Shown here: in pieces, positions 6,953-14,963 of the stretch
Position numbering within the stretch: the stretch's first letter is position 1
How the letters are laid out: each line of letters starts with the position of its first letter
Assembly: GCF_000960475.2 (NCBI RefSeq)
Contig: NZ_JZDQ02000050.1
Coordinates: 1-41,410, forward strand
Length of the DNA: 41,410 nt
From: Nocardioides luteus
Lineage (GTDB): Bacteria > Actinomycetota > Actinomycetes > Propionibacteriales > Nocardioidaceae
Direction: 5' to 3'
Translations under genes and position numbers: made by a program
The notes under the pieces: generated by a model
Database searches by the model: none
Told to the model about the DNA's origin: nothing
What the model saw: only the letters and a program-made list of their open reading frames with translations

Positions 6953-8743
6953 TCAGGCCTTGCCCAGCAGCGTCGCGACCGCCTCGCCCAGCGCGGTGCC
7001 GGGGTCCTCGGGCAGCGACATGGCCCGCCAGGCGATGTGCTTGTCGGGACGTACCAGGATGGCGCCCGACTCCTCGACCTCGCGGAGCTTGGCCCAGTCG
7101 AAGTAGAGGTCCGTGACCGGCCGGCCCGGGCCGATCACGACGGTCTCGAGCGGGATCCCGAACTTCGTCCGGGCCGCTTCCGCCGCCTCCGACCACGCCT
7201 CGCCGGCGATGCCGGTGATCAGCGTCCACTGGGTGTAGGGCGCGAGGTCGAGCATCGCGTGCTTCTCGACGTTGTCGCCGACCCAGGCGTGCGGCAGGTG
7301 CGCACCCGGGGAGGTCGACATCCGGTGGTAGAGGTCCTCGTCGTCGGTCGGTGCCGGACGGGTGCCGTCGGAGAGGATCGCGTTGGACTCGTAGAACTGG
7401 CCGAGCTCGACGCCGTGGGCGTTGAACTCGTAGTTCTTCCGCTCCATCGCGGTGACCAGGGCGGCCCGCTTGGCGGCCCCCTCGGGGGTGTTGGCCTTGC
7501 GCTCCTCGATGGCCTTGGCCATCTCCTCGCCCTCGAGACCGACGACACCGAGCGCCTCGAAGAGCTCGCCGAACTCGCGCGCGGACTGGTTGGCGCGGGT
7601 GACGATGCGCTTGGCGACCGGGGCGCGCTCGGTGGAGTAGGACTCCAGCAGCGACGGCTCGGCATAGCCCTGGAGGACCGCGGCGAGCTTCCAGGCCAGG
7701 TTGTAGGAGTCCTGGATCGAGGTGTTGGAGCCGAGACCGTTCGACGGCGGGTGCCGGTGGATGGCGTCGCCGGCGCAGAAGACCCGGCCCTTCTGGGCGT
7801 GGGTCGCGTACATCTCGTTCACGCCCCACAGCGAGTAGCCGGTCACCTCCGGCTCCAGGTCGGGCATCCCGAGCAGGTCGCGGATCACGCCGATGGCGTA
7901 CTCCTCGGTCAGCTCCGGCGGCGGCTGGTTGATGTCGTAGCCCCACACGATCAGCCACTCGTCCCAGGGACGGACCATCCGGACCAGGCCGGTGCCGATG
8001 CCGCCGACGTTCGAGCCCGGCTGGATGACCCAGTAGAGGACCGACGGGCGGTGGTCGACGAGCTCGGAGAGGTCGGCCTTGAAGGTGATGTTCATCGAGC
8101 CGGCGATGTCCATCGCGCCCTCGAGCGGGAGGTCGATGTCGGCGCCGACCTGGGTGCGGGCGCCGTCGGCGCCGATCAGGAACTTGGACCGGATCTTGTA
8201 CTCGTGGCCGGTCAGCCGGTCACGGGCGGTCGTGGTGACGCCGTCCTCGTCCTGGACGTGGCTCAGGTACTCGGTCGAGAACCGGGTCTGGGTGCCACGC
8301 TCGGTGGCGTTCCGGACCAGGATCGGCTCCAGGTACGTCTGCGGGATGTCGACGGTCAGGCACGGGCTCGCCAGCTGATAGTCGGCCTCGCGGTCCGGGC
8401 GGGTGCCCCAGGTGCGGATGCGGCCGATCTCCTCGCCGGCGATGCTCGTGCAGAAGACGGTGTCACCGACCAGCTCGTGCGGCGTCGCGTCGGCGAGCAC
8501 CTGCTCCTCGATGCCCAGGTCGCGGAAGATCTCCATCGCGCGCTGGTTGGTGATGTGCGCCCGTGGGGTGTTGGCGGTCCAGCGGTACTTCGTGATCATG
8601 ATGTTGTCGACACCGAGCTCGCTCAGGAAGAGCGCGGCGGACGCGCCGGCCGGGCCGGATCCGACGACGAGCACGTCGGTGGTCACGACGTCCTCGGTCT
8701 CCGGGATCTCGGTCTCTTTCTGGCCGTCGTCGAAGACTGGCAT
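6953..8743 (-). CDS. FAD-dependent phenol hydroxylase (TfdB/PheA type), probable resorcinol hydroxylase
   Basis: 596 residues, the length of single-component class A flavin monooxygenases such as 2,4-dichlorophenol 6-monooxygenase. The FAD-binding loop VVGSGPAGASAAL starts at residue 27; the DG motif is FLIGADGARTQV; the second FAD motif is FCAGDAIHRHPPSNGLG. A C-terminal thioredoxin-like domain follows from about residue 430. Substrate is inferred from context: with hydroxyquinol dioxygenase and maleylacetate reductase downstream it should make hydroxyquinol from resorcinol or a related phenol, as in the Rhodococcus tsdBCD set. A strong ribosome site (GAGGAA) precedes the ATG. No decarboxylase for resorcylate is nearby, so chlorophenol- or nitrophenol-type substrates remain possible. 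Confidence 0.88.
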   Translation of the reverse strand: MPVFDDGQKETEIPETEDVVTTDVLVVGSGPAGASAALFLSELGVDNIMITKYRWTANTPRAHITNQRAMEIFRDLGIEEQVLADATPHELVGDTVFCTSIAGEEIGRIRTWGTRPDREADYQLASPCLTVDIPQTYLEPILVRNATERGTQTRFSTEYLSHVQDEDGVTTTARDRLTGHEYKIRSKFLIGADGARTQVGADIDLPLEGAMDIAGSMNITFKADLSELVDHRPSVLYWVIQPGSNVGGIGTGLVRMVRPWDEWLIVWGYDINQPPPELTEEYAIGVIRDLLGMPDLEPEVTGYSLWGVNEMYATHAQKGRVFCAGDAIHRHPPSNGLGSNTSIQDSYNLAWKLAAVLQGYAEPSLLESYSTERAPVAKRIVTRANQSAREFGELFEALGVVGLEGEEMAKAIEERKANTPEGAAKRAALVTAMERKNYEFNAHGVELGQFYESNAILSDGTRPAPTDDEDLYHRMSTSPGAHLPHAWVGDNVEKHAMLDLAPYTQWTLITGIAGEAWSEAAEAARTKFGIPLETVVIGPGRPVTDLYFDWAKLREVEESGAILVRPDKHIAWRAMSLPEDPGTALGEAVATLLGKA

Positions 8744-8836
8744 TTCCTCACCTTTCCGAGACCGCGGTGGGGTGTGGGATCGCAGTCTCAGGGCGAGTCT
8801 TACCGGCCCGTGCGGGCGGCATCAAAGGTGGACCCG

Positions 8837-8850
8837 CCGGTTGGCGGAAA
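8837..8850 (-). promoter_or_regulatory. Shared 14-bp word upstream of the hydroxylase operon
   Basis: Read on the minus strand the word is TTTCCGCCAACCGG, 94-107 bp before the hydroxylase ATG. An identical 14-mer occurs at 17058-17071 before the importer operon. Position and asymmetry suit an AraC-family site; the AraC gene at 17229-18203 is the obvious candidate. Confidence 0.5.
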
Positions 8851-8861
8851 TGCGTACGCGA

Positions 8862-9713
8862 CTAGCGCGCGAGCCACTCCTGGACGGCCGCGATCGTCGA
8901 CTCGGGCTTCCGGGCCCACTTGAAGTGGTCGATGCCGGGCTCGTCCAGGTGGACCCGCTCGACCTCGAGCCCGGGCATCCGCCGGTGGATCTCGTCGACC
9001 GTCGCGCTGGGTGCCAGCCAGTCGCCCTCGATCGAGACGACCAGCGCGGGCTTCGCCAGCGCTCGCATCTCCGCGGTGACATCGCGGGCAGGGCTGCCGA
9101 AGCGGAGGCGGCCGGTGCGGGCGTACCGGGCCCATTCCTTCATCAGGGTGCGCGCCTCGCGGCCGGCGAACTTGAGCTGCTTGCCGGGGAAGTGGCCGAC
9201 GACCCGGCCGATCAGACCCATCGCCTGGCTGGCGACGAGGAAGCCGGGGCCGTAGTTGCGCCAGTAGGGCGTCTGCGACGCGACGTAGACGAGCCCGGCG
9301 ACCCGGTCGGGGTGGAGCGCCGCGTAGGCGCTCGCTGCCTGGCCGCCGAGGCTGTGCCCGAGGACGTACGTCGCCCCGGCCGCGGCCGGGACCAGCTCGC
9401 CGAGGCGGTCGACGGCGGCGGCGATGTCGTCGACCAGATCGGCGTAGCCGAAGTCGTATCCCCAGCCGGCGGTCCGGCCGCCGCTCTCCTCGTGGCCGCG
9501 CTGCTCCATCCGGCCGACGTTGATCCCTGCCTCGGCGAAGGCCACGATCAGCTTGTCGTAATAGCCCGCCGGCATGCCCATCGCGGGCACGACGAGCAGG
9601 GTCGGCGCCTCGGGGTCCGCCGCACGGACGACGGTCAGCGTGAAGCTGGTGCCTTCGGCACGCTCGATGACGTACGCCTCGGGGGTGGTTGTGGGGGTGC
9701 TCGTCTCGGTCAC
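8862..9713 (-). CDS. Alpha/beta-fold hydrolase
   Basis: 283 residues from a GTG start. The nucleophile elbow is GHSLGGQAA near residue 118. VVPAMGMPAGYY supplies the oxyanion region, SIEGDWLAPSAT the acid region, and IDHFKWARKP the likely catalytic histidine. No signal peptide, so it is cytoplasmic and probably cleaves small esters or C-C bonds. The GTG was chosen because homology begins shortly after it and a TAACAT -10 box lies 7 nt upstream, implying a leaderless start; longer upstream reading has no support. It diverges from the NTF2/epoxide hydrolase operon, and the TetR-type palindromes between them could control both. It may feed phenolic product to the hydroxylase operon 118 bp downstream, but that is inference. 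Confidence 0.82.
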   Translation of the reverse strand: MTETSTPTTTPEAYVIERAEGTSFTLTVVRAADPEAPTLLVVPAMGMPAGYYDKLIVAFAEAGINVGRMEQRGHEESGGRTAGWGYDFGYADLVDDIAAAVDRLGELVPAAAGATYVLGHSLGGQAASAYAALHPDRVAGLVYVASQTPYWRNYGPGFLVASQAMGLIGRVVGHFPGKQLKFAGREARTLMKEWARYARTGRLRFGSPARDVTAEMRALAKPALVVSIEGDWLAPSATVDEIHRRMPGLEVERVHLDEPGIDHFKWARKPESTIAAVQEWLAR

Positions 9714-9720
9714 CCGACCA

Positions 9721-9726
9721 ATGTTA
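9721..9726 (-). promoter_or_regulatory. -10 box of the alpha/beta hydrolase gene
   Basis: On the minus strand TAACAT lies 7 nt before the GTG start at 9713. No good -35 is visible. The transcript would start at or next to the start codon. Confidence 0.4.
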
Positions 9727-9764
9727 CCCGCCAGTAAGGCGACGGGTTCACACCACGAAGATTC

Positions 9765-9780
9765 TGGACTTGTGGGTCCA
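9765..9780. promoter_or_regulatory. Operator O1, TGGAC-N6-GTCCA
   Basis: TGGACttgtggGTCCA, a 16-bp palindrome between the divergent hydrolase and NTF2-like genes. Two more copies occur at 9802 and 12189, the latter in front of the TetR gene. Confidence 0.65.
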
Positions 9781-9801
9781 AATTTCGAAGAGCATCCTGT
9801 T

Positions 9802-9817
9802 TGGACCAAGTAGTCCA
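9802..9817. promoter_or_regulatory. Operator O2, TGGAC-N6-GTCCA
   Basis: TGGACcaagtaGTCCA, same half-sites and 6-nt spacer as O1, ending 16 bp before the NTF2-like gene's ATG. Binding here would block its promoter or ribosome loading. Confidence 0.68.
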
Positions 9818-9833
9818 CACGGGAAGGAATGTC

Positions 9834-10292
9834 ATGGAAACCCTCGAGCGCCTCAGCATCACCGAGGACGTACGCCGGCTGATGGCTCGCTACGTCCGCT
9901 ACGCCGACCACCAACGCTGGGACGATCTGGCGAACCTGTTCACCGAGGACGGCACGTTCACCCCGCACAAGCCGGACGGATCGGTCTGGCTGCGCATGAA
10001 CGGTCGCGACGAGATCAGCGCGACGGTCGGCGCCAGCGGCGGCCCCGGCGTCACCCTGATCCATCACCTCTTCTCCGACGAGATCGACGTCGACTCCGCG
10101 ACGAGCGCGCGGGGCGTGTTCGCGATGGAGGACATCGTCATCAGGCCCGAGGACGCCGAGGTGTCCGAGGCCATCCCCTTCCGTCGCATGCACGGGTTCG
10201 GCCACTACCACGCCCGGTTCGTCAGGACCGACGGCTCCTGGCGGATCGCCGACCTGACCCAGACCCGCACGCGCCTCGACTTCTCCAACTGA
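9834..10292 (+). CDS. SnoaL/NTF2-like fold protein
   Basis: 152 residues of the nuclear transport factor 2-like superfamily: an N-terminal helix with the sequence RYVRYADHQRWDDLANLF, then TEDGTFTP, and C-terminal strands including GHYHARFVRTDGSWRIADL. This fold includes SnoaL cyclases, ketosteroid isomerase-like and limonene-epoxide-hydrolase-like enzymes, so it could be an isomerase, hydratase or dehydratase; residues seen do not decide. GGAAGG lies 6 nt before the ATG at 9834, which is preferred over the frame's start at 9801 inside operator O2. An epoxide hydrolase starts 26 bp downstream on the same strand, so the pair probably acts on one substrate. Confidence 0.82.
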   Translation: METLERLSITEDVRRLMARYVRYADHQRWDDLANLFTEDGTFTPHKPDGSVWLRMNGRDEISATVGASGGPGVTLIHHLFSDEIDVDSATSARGVFAMEDIVIRPEDAEVSEAIPFRRMHGFGHYHARFVRTDGSWRIADLTQTRTRLDFSN

Positions 10293-10318
10293 CCTCCACA
10301 CCGAAAGCAGCAGACATC

Positions 10319-11548
10319 ATGAACAAGACCACCGAGCTCGCCCCCTTCAAGATCGACATCCCCCAGGACGCCCTGGACGATCTCCGGGACCGCTTGAAGC
10401 GCACCCGCTTCTTCGACGACCTCGACAACGAGGAGGGCTACTACGGGATCAGCACCGCGTACCTCAGGCCGCTGGTCGAGTACTGGGCCGACGGCTTCGA
10501 CTGGCGCACCCAGGAGGAGCGGCTCAACACCTACGCCCGCCACCAGGTCGAGATCGACGGCACGCCCGTGCACTTCGTCCACGTACGCGGCAAGGGCGAG
10601 AACCCGATCCCGCTGATCATCCTGCACGGCTGGCCCTGGCCCGGCGAGTTCAGCTATCCGCTCATCGAGCCGTTGACGGACCCGGCGGCCCACGGCGGCG
10701 ATCCGTCGCTGTCGTTCGACGTGATCATCCCGGACCTGCCCGGCTTCGGCTTCTCGACGCCCGTCGGCCGGGGCGATCTGAACTACTGGAAGATCGCCGA
10801 CATCATGCACGAGCTCGTGACCGACGTGCTCGGCCACGAGAGGTACGCCGTGGCCGGCTCCGACTACGGCGCACTCGTCACGAGCGCACTGGGCCACAAG
10901 TACGCCGCCAGCATCATCGGCCTGCACTTCGGCCACGACCTGCCCCCGGGGATGTTCGAGAACGAGCGGTTCTGGGACCTGACCGACGGGGCCAAGGTCC
11001 CCGAGGACGCCTCGGAGGAGTGGCGGGCCGGCTGGAAGCACTTCGTCGACACCTACGCCTCGCACGTCGCTGCGCACATGCTGGACGGCTCGACGCTGAC
11101 GCACGGCCTCAACGACTCTCCCATCGGGATGCTCGCCTGGCTGCTGAAGCGCTGGAAGTCGTGGAGCGACAAGCGAGGTGACTTCGAGGCGGCCTTCTCG
11201 CGCGACCTCATCCTCACGCAGGCGACCATCTTCTGGGTGACGCAGTCCATCGGCACCTCCATCCGGATGTATCGCAACGCGGAGCGCCACCGGTTCGTGC
11301 CCTCCCACGACCGCCAGCCCGTCGTCGAGCCGCCGGCCGGCTTCACGTTCCTGCTCGGCGATGCCTACCCGCCCGCCATCGACACCGTCGAGGACCGCAT
11401 CGCCGCCTTCGAGAACGGGCCGACGCGCGGGATGTTCAACGTGGTCAACGTGAACGCCCACCTGAAGGGTGGCCACTTCGTCCACTACGAGAACCCCGCG
11501 GGCTTCGCCGCCGACCTGCAGGAGACCTTCCGCCGGATCCTCGGCTGA
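10319..11548 (+). CDS. Epoxide hydrolase (EHN-domain, alpha/beta fold)
   Basis: 409 residues, full length for the family that carries the EHN domain (about 1-95) before the alpha/beta hydrolase core. It should open epoxides to vicinal diols. The HGWP oxyanion motif is at 103-106, the nucleophile is Asp182 in GSDYG (GGDWG in many relatives), and His386 in GGHFVHYENP is the likely base. The ATG at 10319 fits the start of EHN similarity; no strong ribosome site precedes it, which agrees with coupling to the NTF2-like gene 26 bp upstream. Substrate unknown. The gene ends in a 30-bp palindrome shared with the convergent TetR gene. Confidence 0.9.
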   Translation: MNKTTELAPFKIDIPQDALDDLRDRLKRTRFFDDLDNEEGYYGISTAYLRPLVEYWADGFDWRTQEERLNTYARHQVEIDGTPVHFVHVRGKGENPIPLIILHGWPWPGEFSYPLIEPLTDPAAHGGDPSLSFDVIIPDLPGFGFSTPVGRGDLNYWKIADIMHELVTDVLGHERYAVAGSDYGALVTSALGHKYAASIIGLHFGHDLPPGMFENERFWDLTDGAKVPEDASEEWRAGWKHFVDTYASHVAAHMLDGSTLTHGLNDSPIGMLAWLLKRWKSWSDKRGDFEAAFSRDLILTQATIFWVTQSIGTSIRMYRNAERHRFVPSHDRQPVVEPPAGFTFLLGDAYPPAIDTVEDRIAAFENGPTRGMFNVVNVNAHLKGGHFVHYENPAGFAADLQETFRRILG

Positions 11549-11554
11549 CGTGTC

Positions 11555-11584
11555 GACGGGCGGCGGCCTAGGCCGCCGCCCGTC
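11555..11584. terminator. Perfect 30-bp palindrome between convergent genes
   Basis: GACGGGCGGCGGCC and its complement meet around a central CCTAGG. It starts 6 bp after the epoxide hydrolase stop and covers the last codons of the TetR gene, whose stop codon lies in it. As RNA it folds on either strand, so it can end both transcripts. Confidence 0.7.
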
Positions 11585-12167
11585 CGGAGTCGCGCAGGTG
11601 GCTGATCAGCAGCGCCAGGATCGCTTCGAGGTGGTCGGTCCGGCCGGTCACCATGAGCACCGAGACACCGCCCTGGATGCCGGCGATCATCGCCGCCGAC
11701 GTACGCCGCGCATCGATCTCGGCGCTCACCGACCCGTTCGCCTGCATGGTCTCGATGCCGCGCCGGAGATGGTCCTGCCACTGGCCGATCAGCGTGGTCG
11801 AGACCTCCGCAGCCCCGGGGACGCTGCCCACCTGGTTCATCAGCGACGCCAGCGGACAGTGGGCCCCCTGCGCCCGGTAGCGCGCGATCACGGCCTTGCG
11901 CCAGCGGTCCCAGGCGGCCCAGGAGTCGAGCTCGCTGATGTGCGGCTGCTGGTCCTCGATCACCCGATCGGCCTCGAGGCGGGCGACCTCGAGGAACAGC
12001 TCCTCCTTGCCACCCGGGAAGTAGTGGAAGATCTGGCTCTTGCTCGTCTGGGTGGCCGCACGGATGTCGTCCAAGGTCGCAGCCCCGGGGTCGGTGCTGC
12101 GCAGGTAGGCCGCGGCGCCCTCGAGCAGCCGCTGCCGCGTGGCCATGCCCTTGGTGGTGAACGCCAT
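11568..12167 (-). CDS. TetR/AcrR-family repressor
   Basis: 199 residues. The N-terminal helix-turn-helix is ATLDDIRAATQTSKSQIFHYF (about residues 29-49), closely TetR-like; the C-terminal part is the ligand pocket, with a TetR_C-type helix carrying HCPLASL. It converges on the epoxide hydrolase gene. A TAGGCT -10 box lies exactly 6 nt before the ATG, so the mRNA is probably leaderless, and operator O3 (12189-12204) lies just behind it. The same palindrome occurs twice before the NTF2/epoxide hydrolase operon, so this protein most likely represses both that operon and itself. The inducer is unknown, probably the substrate or product of those enzymes. Confidence 0.88.
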   Translation of the reverse strand: MAFTTKGMATRQRLLEGAAAYLRSTDPGAATLDDIRAATQTSKSQIFHYFPGGKEELFLEVARLEADRVIEDQQPHISELDSWAAWDRWRKAVIARYRAQGAHCPLASLMNQVGSVPGAAEVSTTLIGQWQDHLRRGIETMQANGSVSAEIDARRTSAAMIAGIQGGVSVLMVTGRTDHLEAILALLISHLRDSGRAAA

Positions 12168-12173
12168 GCGCCG

Positions 12174-12204
12174 AGCCTATCCCGGAATAGGACCGGCTGG
12201 TCCA
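12174..12204 (-). promoter_or_regulatory. tetR promoter with operator O3
   Basis: On the minus strand the -10 TAGGCT is at 12174-12179, 6 nt before the ATG. Operator O3, TGGACcagccgGTCCT on that strand (12189-12204), overlaps the expected spacer and -35 area. It matches O1 and O2 in half-sites and spacing except for one terminal base. Confidence 0.6.
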
Positions 12205-12207
12205 AAA

Positions 12208-13260
12208 TCAGTCGAAATCCACAGACTGGGCCGCTTGTGGAGAAGCCTGTGGATAAACCTGGTGACCGACCGGGAAGACCTCGTAACGACCACGCGCCAG
12301 CAAGCCCCACAACCCGCGCGGGGCGAGCAGCACGACGGCGATCGCGACCGCGCCGAGCGCGATCAGATACCAGGTGCCGTAGGAGTCGAGGAGCTGCTGC
12401 AGCGCGAAGAAGACGACCGCTCCCAGGATCGGGCCCTCGATCGTCCCCAGTCCGCCGATGACCACGATGAAGATCATGAACGCGGTGTACTGCACCGAGA
12501 ACATCGAGTCCGGCGAGACCCGCAGGCCGTTGACCGCGATCAGCGCGCCGGCCAGGCCGGCACCGCCGGAGGCGGCGACATAGACGAGGCGCTGTGAACG
12601 CCGCACCGCGACCCCGAGGGAGGCCGCCGCCACCGAGTCGTCACGGATCGCGGTGAGACCGAGGCCGACGCGCGAGCGCATCAGGACGTACGTCGCGAGC
12701 ACGACGAGCACGGCCAGCACGAGCGCCAGGTAGTAGACGGTCGCGATCCGGGTCACCCGGTCGACGCCCTGGAAGGCGGTCAGCGAGAGGCCGGAGCCGC
12801 CACCGAAGCCCGGAAGCTCCTGGGTGACCAGCTTGAAGACCTCGGCCACCACCCAGGTGCCGATCGCGAAGTACCCTCCGACCAGCCGGAACAGCAGGAA
12901 CGAGGTCGGCACGGCCAGGGCGGCGCAGACGACGCCGGCCGCGACGACGGCCACCGGGATCGGCAGCCCGACCACGTCGGCGAGCTTGATCACGCCGTAG
13001 CCGCCCGCGCCGATGAAGGCCTGCTGCCCGATCGAGACGAGGCCGCCGTAGCCGGCCATCAGGTTCCAGGTCGTGCCGAGGATGATCAGCGCGAAGAGCG
13101 TGACCAGGTTGGTCACGTCACCGGGGCTGAAGACGAACCACGGCGCCGCGGCCAGGAACACCACGACCGCGGCCAGGACTCCGCCGCCGGTCAGGGACGG
13201 CCAGCCGCCGCGTACGACCTTCAGGGTGGTGGAGGGGGCCAGGGTTGTCGTGGGGCTCAT
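12208..13260 (-). CDS. livM: Branched-chain-type ABC importer permease (LivM family)
   Basis: 350 residues of a polytopic inner-membrane protein with about ten hydrophobic segments. GLVSIGQQAFIGAGGYG, SFLLFRLVGGYFAIGTW and AIRDDSVAAASLGV are hallmark LivM stretches; the last is the coupling helix that meets the ATPases. It is the last gene of the livK-G-F-H-M operon and its ATG overlaps the stop of livH. The C-terminal tail after RGLWGLL is longer than usual and hydrophilic. Substrates of this transporter class include branched-chain amino acids, urea and aromatic acids; location in a catabolic block favours an aromatic substrate. Confidence 0.92.
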   Translation of the reverse strand: MSPTTTLAPSTTLKVVRGGWPSLTGGGVLAAVVVFLAAAPWFVFSPGDVTNLVTLFALIILGTTWNLMAGYGGLVSIGQQAFIGAGGYGVIKLADVVGLPIPVAVVAAGVVCAALAVPTSFLLFRLVGGYFAIGTWVVAEVFKLVTQELPGFGGGSGLSLTAFQGVDRVTRIATVYYLALVLAVLVVLATYVLMRSRVGLGLTAIRDDSVAAASLGVAVRRSQRLVYVAASGGAGLAGALIAVNGLRVSPDSMFSVQYTAFMIFIVVIGGLGTIEGPILGAVVFFALQQLLDSYGTWYLIALGAVAIAVVLLAPRGLWGLLARGRYEVFPVGHQVYPQASPQAAQSVDFD

Positions 13261-14123
13261 GCGACGACCGCCTTCGGGAGGAGGCCCTGGGGCCGGAACA
13301 GGAGCACGACCAGGAAGACCAGGTGGCCCGCGAGGACGCCGTAGGCCGGGTCGATCTGGGCGCCGACCGTCTGCGCGACGCCGAGCACGAGCCCGCCGAG
13401 GAGCGTGCCCCACAGCGATCCGAGGCCACCGATGATGACGGCCTCGAAGGCGAAGATGAGGACCAGATCCCCGTACGTCGGGCTGAACTGCGTCGACATG
13501 CCGAGGAAGACACCGGCCAGCGCGACGGTGCCGATCGCGATCGCGGTGGCGAGGGCGTACATGTGCCTCTCGTCGATCCCCATGAGCGTGGCCGCCTCGG
13601 GGTCGTCCTTGGTCGCGCGCATGGCGCGGCCGATGCGGGTGTGGGAGAGGTAGAGCTGCAGGCCGACGATGACGCCGACCGCAACCACGAGCGTGATCAG
13701 CGAGAAGACGCCGAGCCTGAGCTGACCGAGCTCGACCGACGAGGTGGACAGGCCGCCGATCGAGATCTTGCGGGAGTCGGCGGTGAAGATCTCCTGGAGC
13801 AGGTTGGCGCCGATGACGGCCAGGCCGAACGACACCAGCAGCGGCGACAGCTCGCCGTGGCGCAGCGCGGCGTTGAACAGGCCGCGCTGGATCGCGTAGC
13901 CGACCGCGGCGAGCACCGGGATCACGATGACGATGGTGAGGAACGACGGCATCCCGGTCTGCTGGATCAGCCAGAGCGCGAGGTAGGCCGAGGCGACCGC
14001 GAGGACGCCGTGGGCGAGGTTGACGATCCGCATCACCCCGAAGATGAGGCTCAGACCGCAGGCGAGGAGGGCGTACTGCCCGCCGAGCAGGAGTCCCTGG
14101 AGGACCGCGTTGATCCAGTCCAT
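13257..14123 (-). CDS. livH: Branched-chain-type ABC importer permease (LivH family)
   Basis: 288 residues with about eight transmembrane segments. GLSLIFGVMRIVNLAHG near the N-terminus, GRAMRATKDDPEAATLMGI (the coupling segment) and EAVIIGGLGSLWGTLLGG are diagnostic for LivH. It should pair with LivM to form the membrane channel. The ATG at 14123 overlaps the stop of livF and its own stop overlaps the livM start, so translation is coupled through this end of the operon. The upstream extension of the reading frame lies antisense to or over livF and is not real. Confidence 0.93.
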   Translation of the reverse strand: MDWINAVLQGLLLGGQYALLACGLSLIFGVMRIVNLAHGVLAVASAYLALWLIQQTGMPSFLTIVIVIPVLAAVGYAIQRGLFNAALRHGELSPLLVSFGLAVIGANLLQEIFTADSRKISIGGLSTSSVELGQLRLGVFSLITLVVAVGVIVGLQLYLSHTRIGRAMRATKDDPEAATLMGIDERHMYALATAIAIGTVALAGVFLGMSTQFSPTYGDLVLIFAFEAVIIGGLGSLWGTLLGGLVLGVAQTVGAQIDPAYGVLAGHLVFLVVLLFRPQGLLPKAVVA

Positions 14124-14851
14124 CAGCCGGCCTCCCTTCCGTTCGCGTTGTCGACCCCGAAGTACGCCGCCTGGACCTGCTCCCGGGTGACGTCGGCCGC
14201 CGCGCCCTCGAGGACCGTGCGGCCCTCGAGGAGGCACTGCACCCGGTCGGCGACGGTGAGCGCCTGGGTGAGGTCCTGCTCGACCACGAGCACGGTCGTC
14301 CCCCTCTCGGCGATCGCGGGGAGCGCCTTGTAGATGTCGGCGATCACGACCGGAGCGAGGCCGAGCGAGACCTCGTCGAGCAGGAGCAGCCTCGGGTTGG
14401 ACATCAGCGCCCGGCCGATCGCGGTGGCCTGCTGCTCGCCGCCGGACAGGTGCACCCCGCGGCGCGCCCGCTTCTCGGCGAGCAGCGGGAACGCGTCGTA
14501 GACGGTGGCCAGGTTCCAGGGGCCGGGACGGCGCCCGTGCGCGCCGACCTTGAGGTTCTCCTCGACGGTCAGCGAGCCGAAGATCCGCCGCCCTTCCGGC
14601 GTGAGCGCGATGCCCTCGCGGACCCGCCGGTGGGCGGGGGTGTGGGAGACGTTGTGGCCGTTGAACCGGATCTGGCCGGCGCTCGGGCGGAGCAGGCCGG
14701 CGATGGTCTTCAGGAGCGTGGACTTGCCGGCGCCGTTGGCGCCGATCACGGCCAGGGTCTCGCCCTCGGCGACGGTCAGGGTGATGCCGTGCAGCGCGCG
14801 GAAGTCGCCGTAGGCGACGTCGATCGCGTCGACCTCGAGCAGGGTGGTCAT
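14123..14851 (-). CDS. livF: ABC importer ATPase (LivF family)
   Basis: 242 residues. Walker A is GANGAGKST at about 38-46, the signature LSGGEQQ, Walker B LLLLDEVSLGLAP, and the switch histidine of many ATPases is replaced by VVEQDL, as usual in LivF. It energises transport together with LivG. It is separated from livG by 112 bp that carry a long imperfect hairpin, unlike the overlapping junctions elsewhere in this operon, so its expression may be tuned separately. Confidence 0.93.
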   Translation of the reverse strand: MTTLLEVDAIDVAYGDFRALHGITLTVAEGETLAVIGANGAGKSTLLKTIAGLLRPSAGQIRFNGHNVSHTPAHRRVREGIALTPEGRRIFGSLTVEENLKVGAHGRRPGPWNLATVYDAFPLLAEKRARRGVHLSGGEQQATAIGRALMSNPRLLLLDEVSLGLAPVVIADIYKALPAIAERGTTVLVVEQDLTQALTVADRVQCLLEGRTVLEGAAADVTREQVQAAYFGVDNANGREAG

Positions 14852-14862
14852 CGGCCTTCCTC

Positions 14863-14956
14863 GAATGTTGACCGAGGTGACTCGGTGAACTGGTGCTTGC
14901 TTCGCGGAACTCCACGAGGGGAGCGCGCGCCGACCGAGTTACCTCGGTGAGCATTC
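14863..14956. repeat. Long imperfect inverted repeat inside the liv operon
   Basis: Arms of 24 bp at 14863-14886 and 14933-14956 share GAATG, ACCGAGGT and ACTCGGT blocks with three mismatches around a 46-nt loop. It fills the livG-livF gap. It could be a partial terminator, an RNA stabiliser, or a copy of a small dispersed element. Confidence 0.65.
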
Positions 14957-14963
14957 AGCGGGC

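Noticed and set aside
8829..8844. Fourth TetR operator before the hydroxylase
   Set aside because: Only the TGGAC half is present; the second half reads GTTGG, so it does not match O1-O3.
6911..8923. 670-residue frame opposite the hydroxylase
   Set aside because: Same antisense effect; composition is repetitive and there is no ribosome site.
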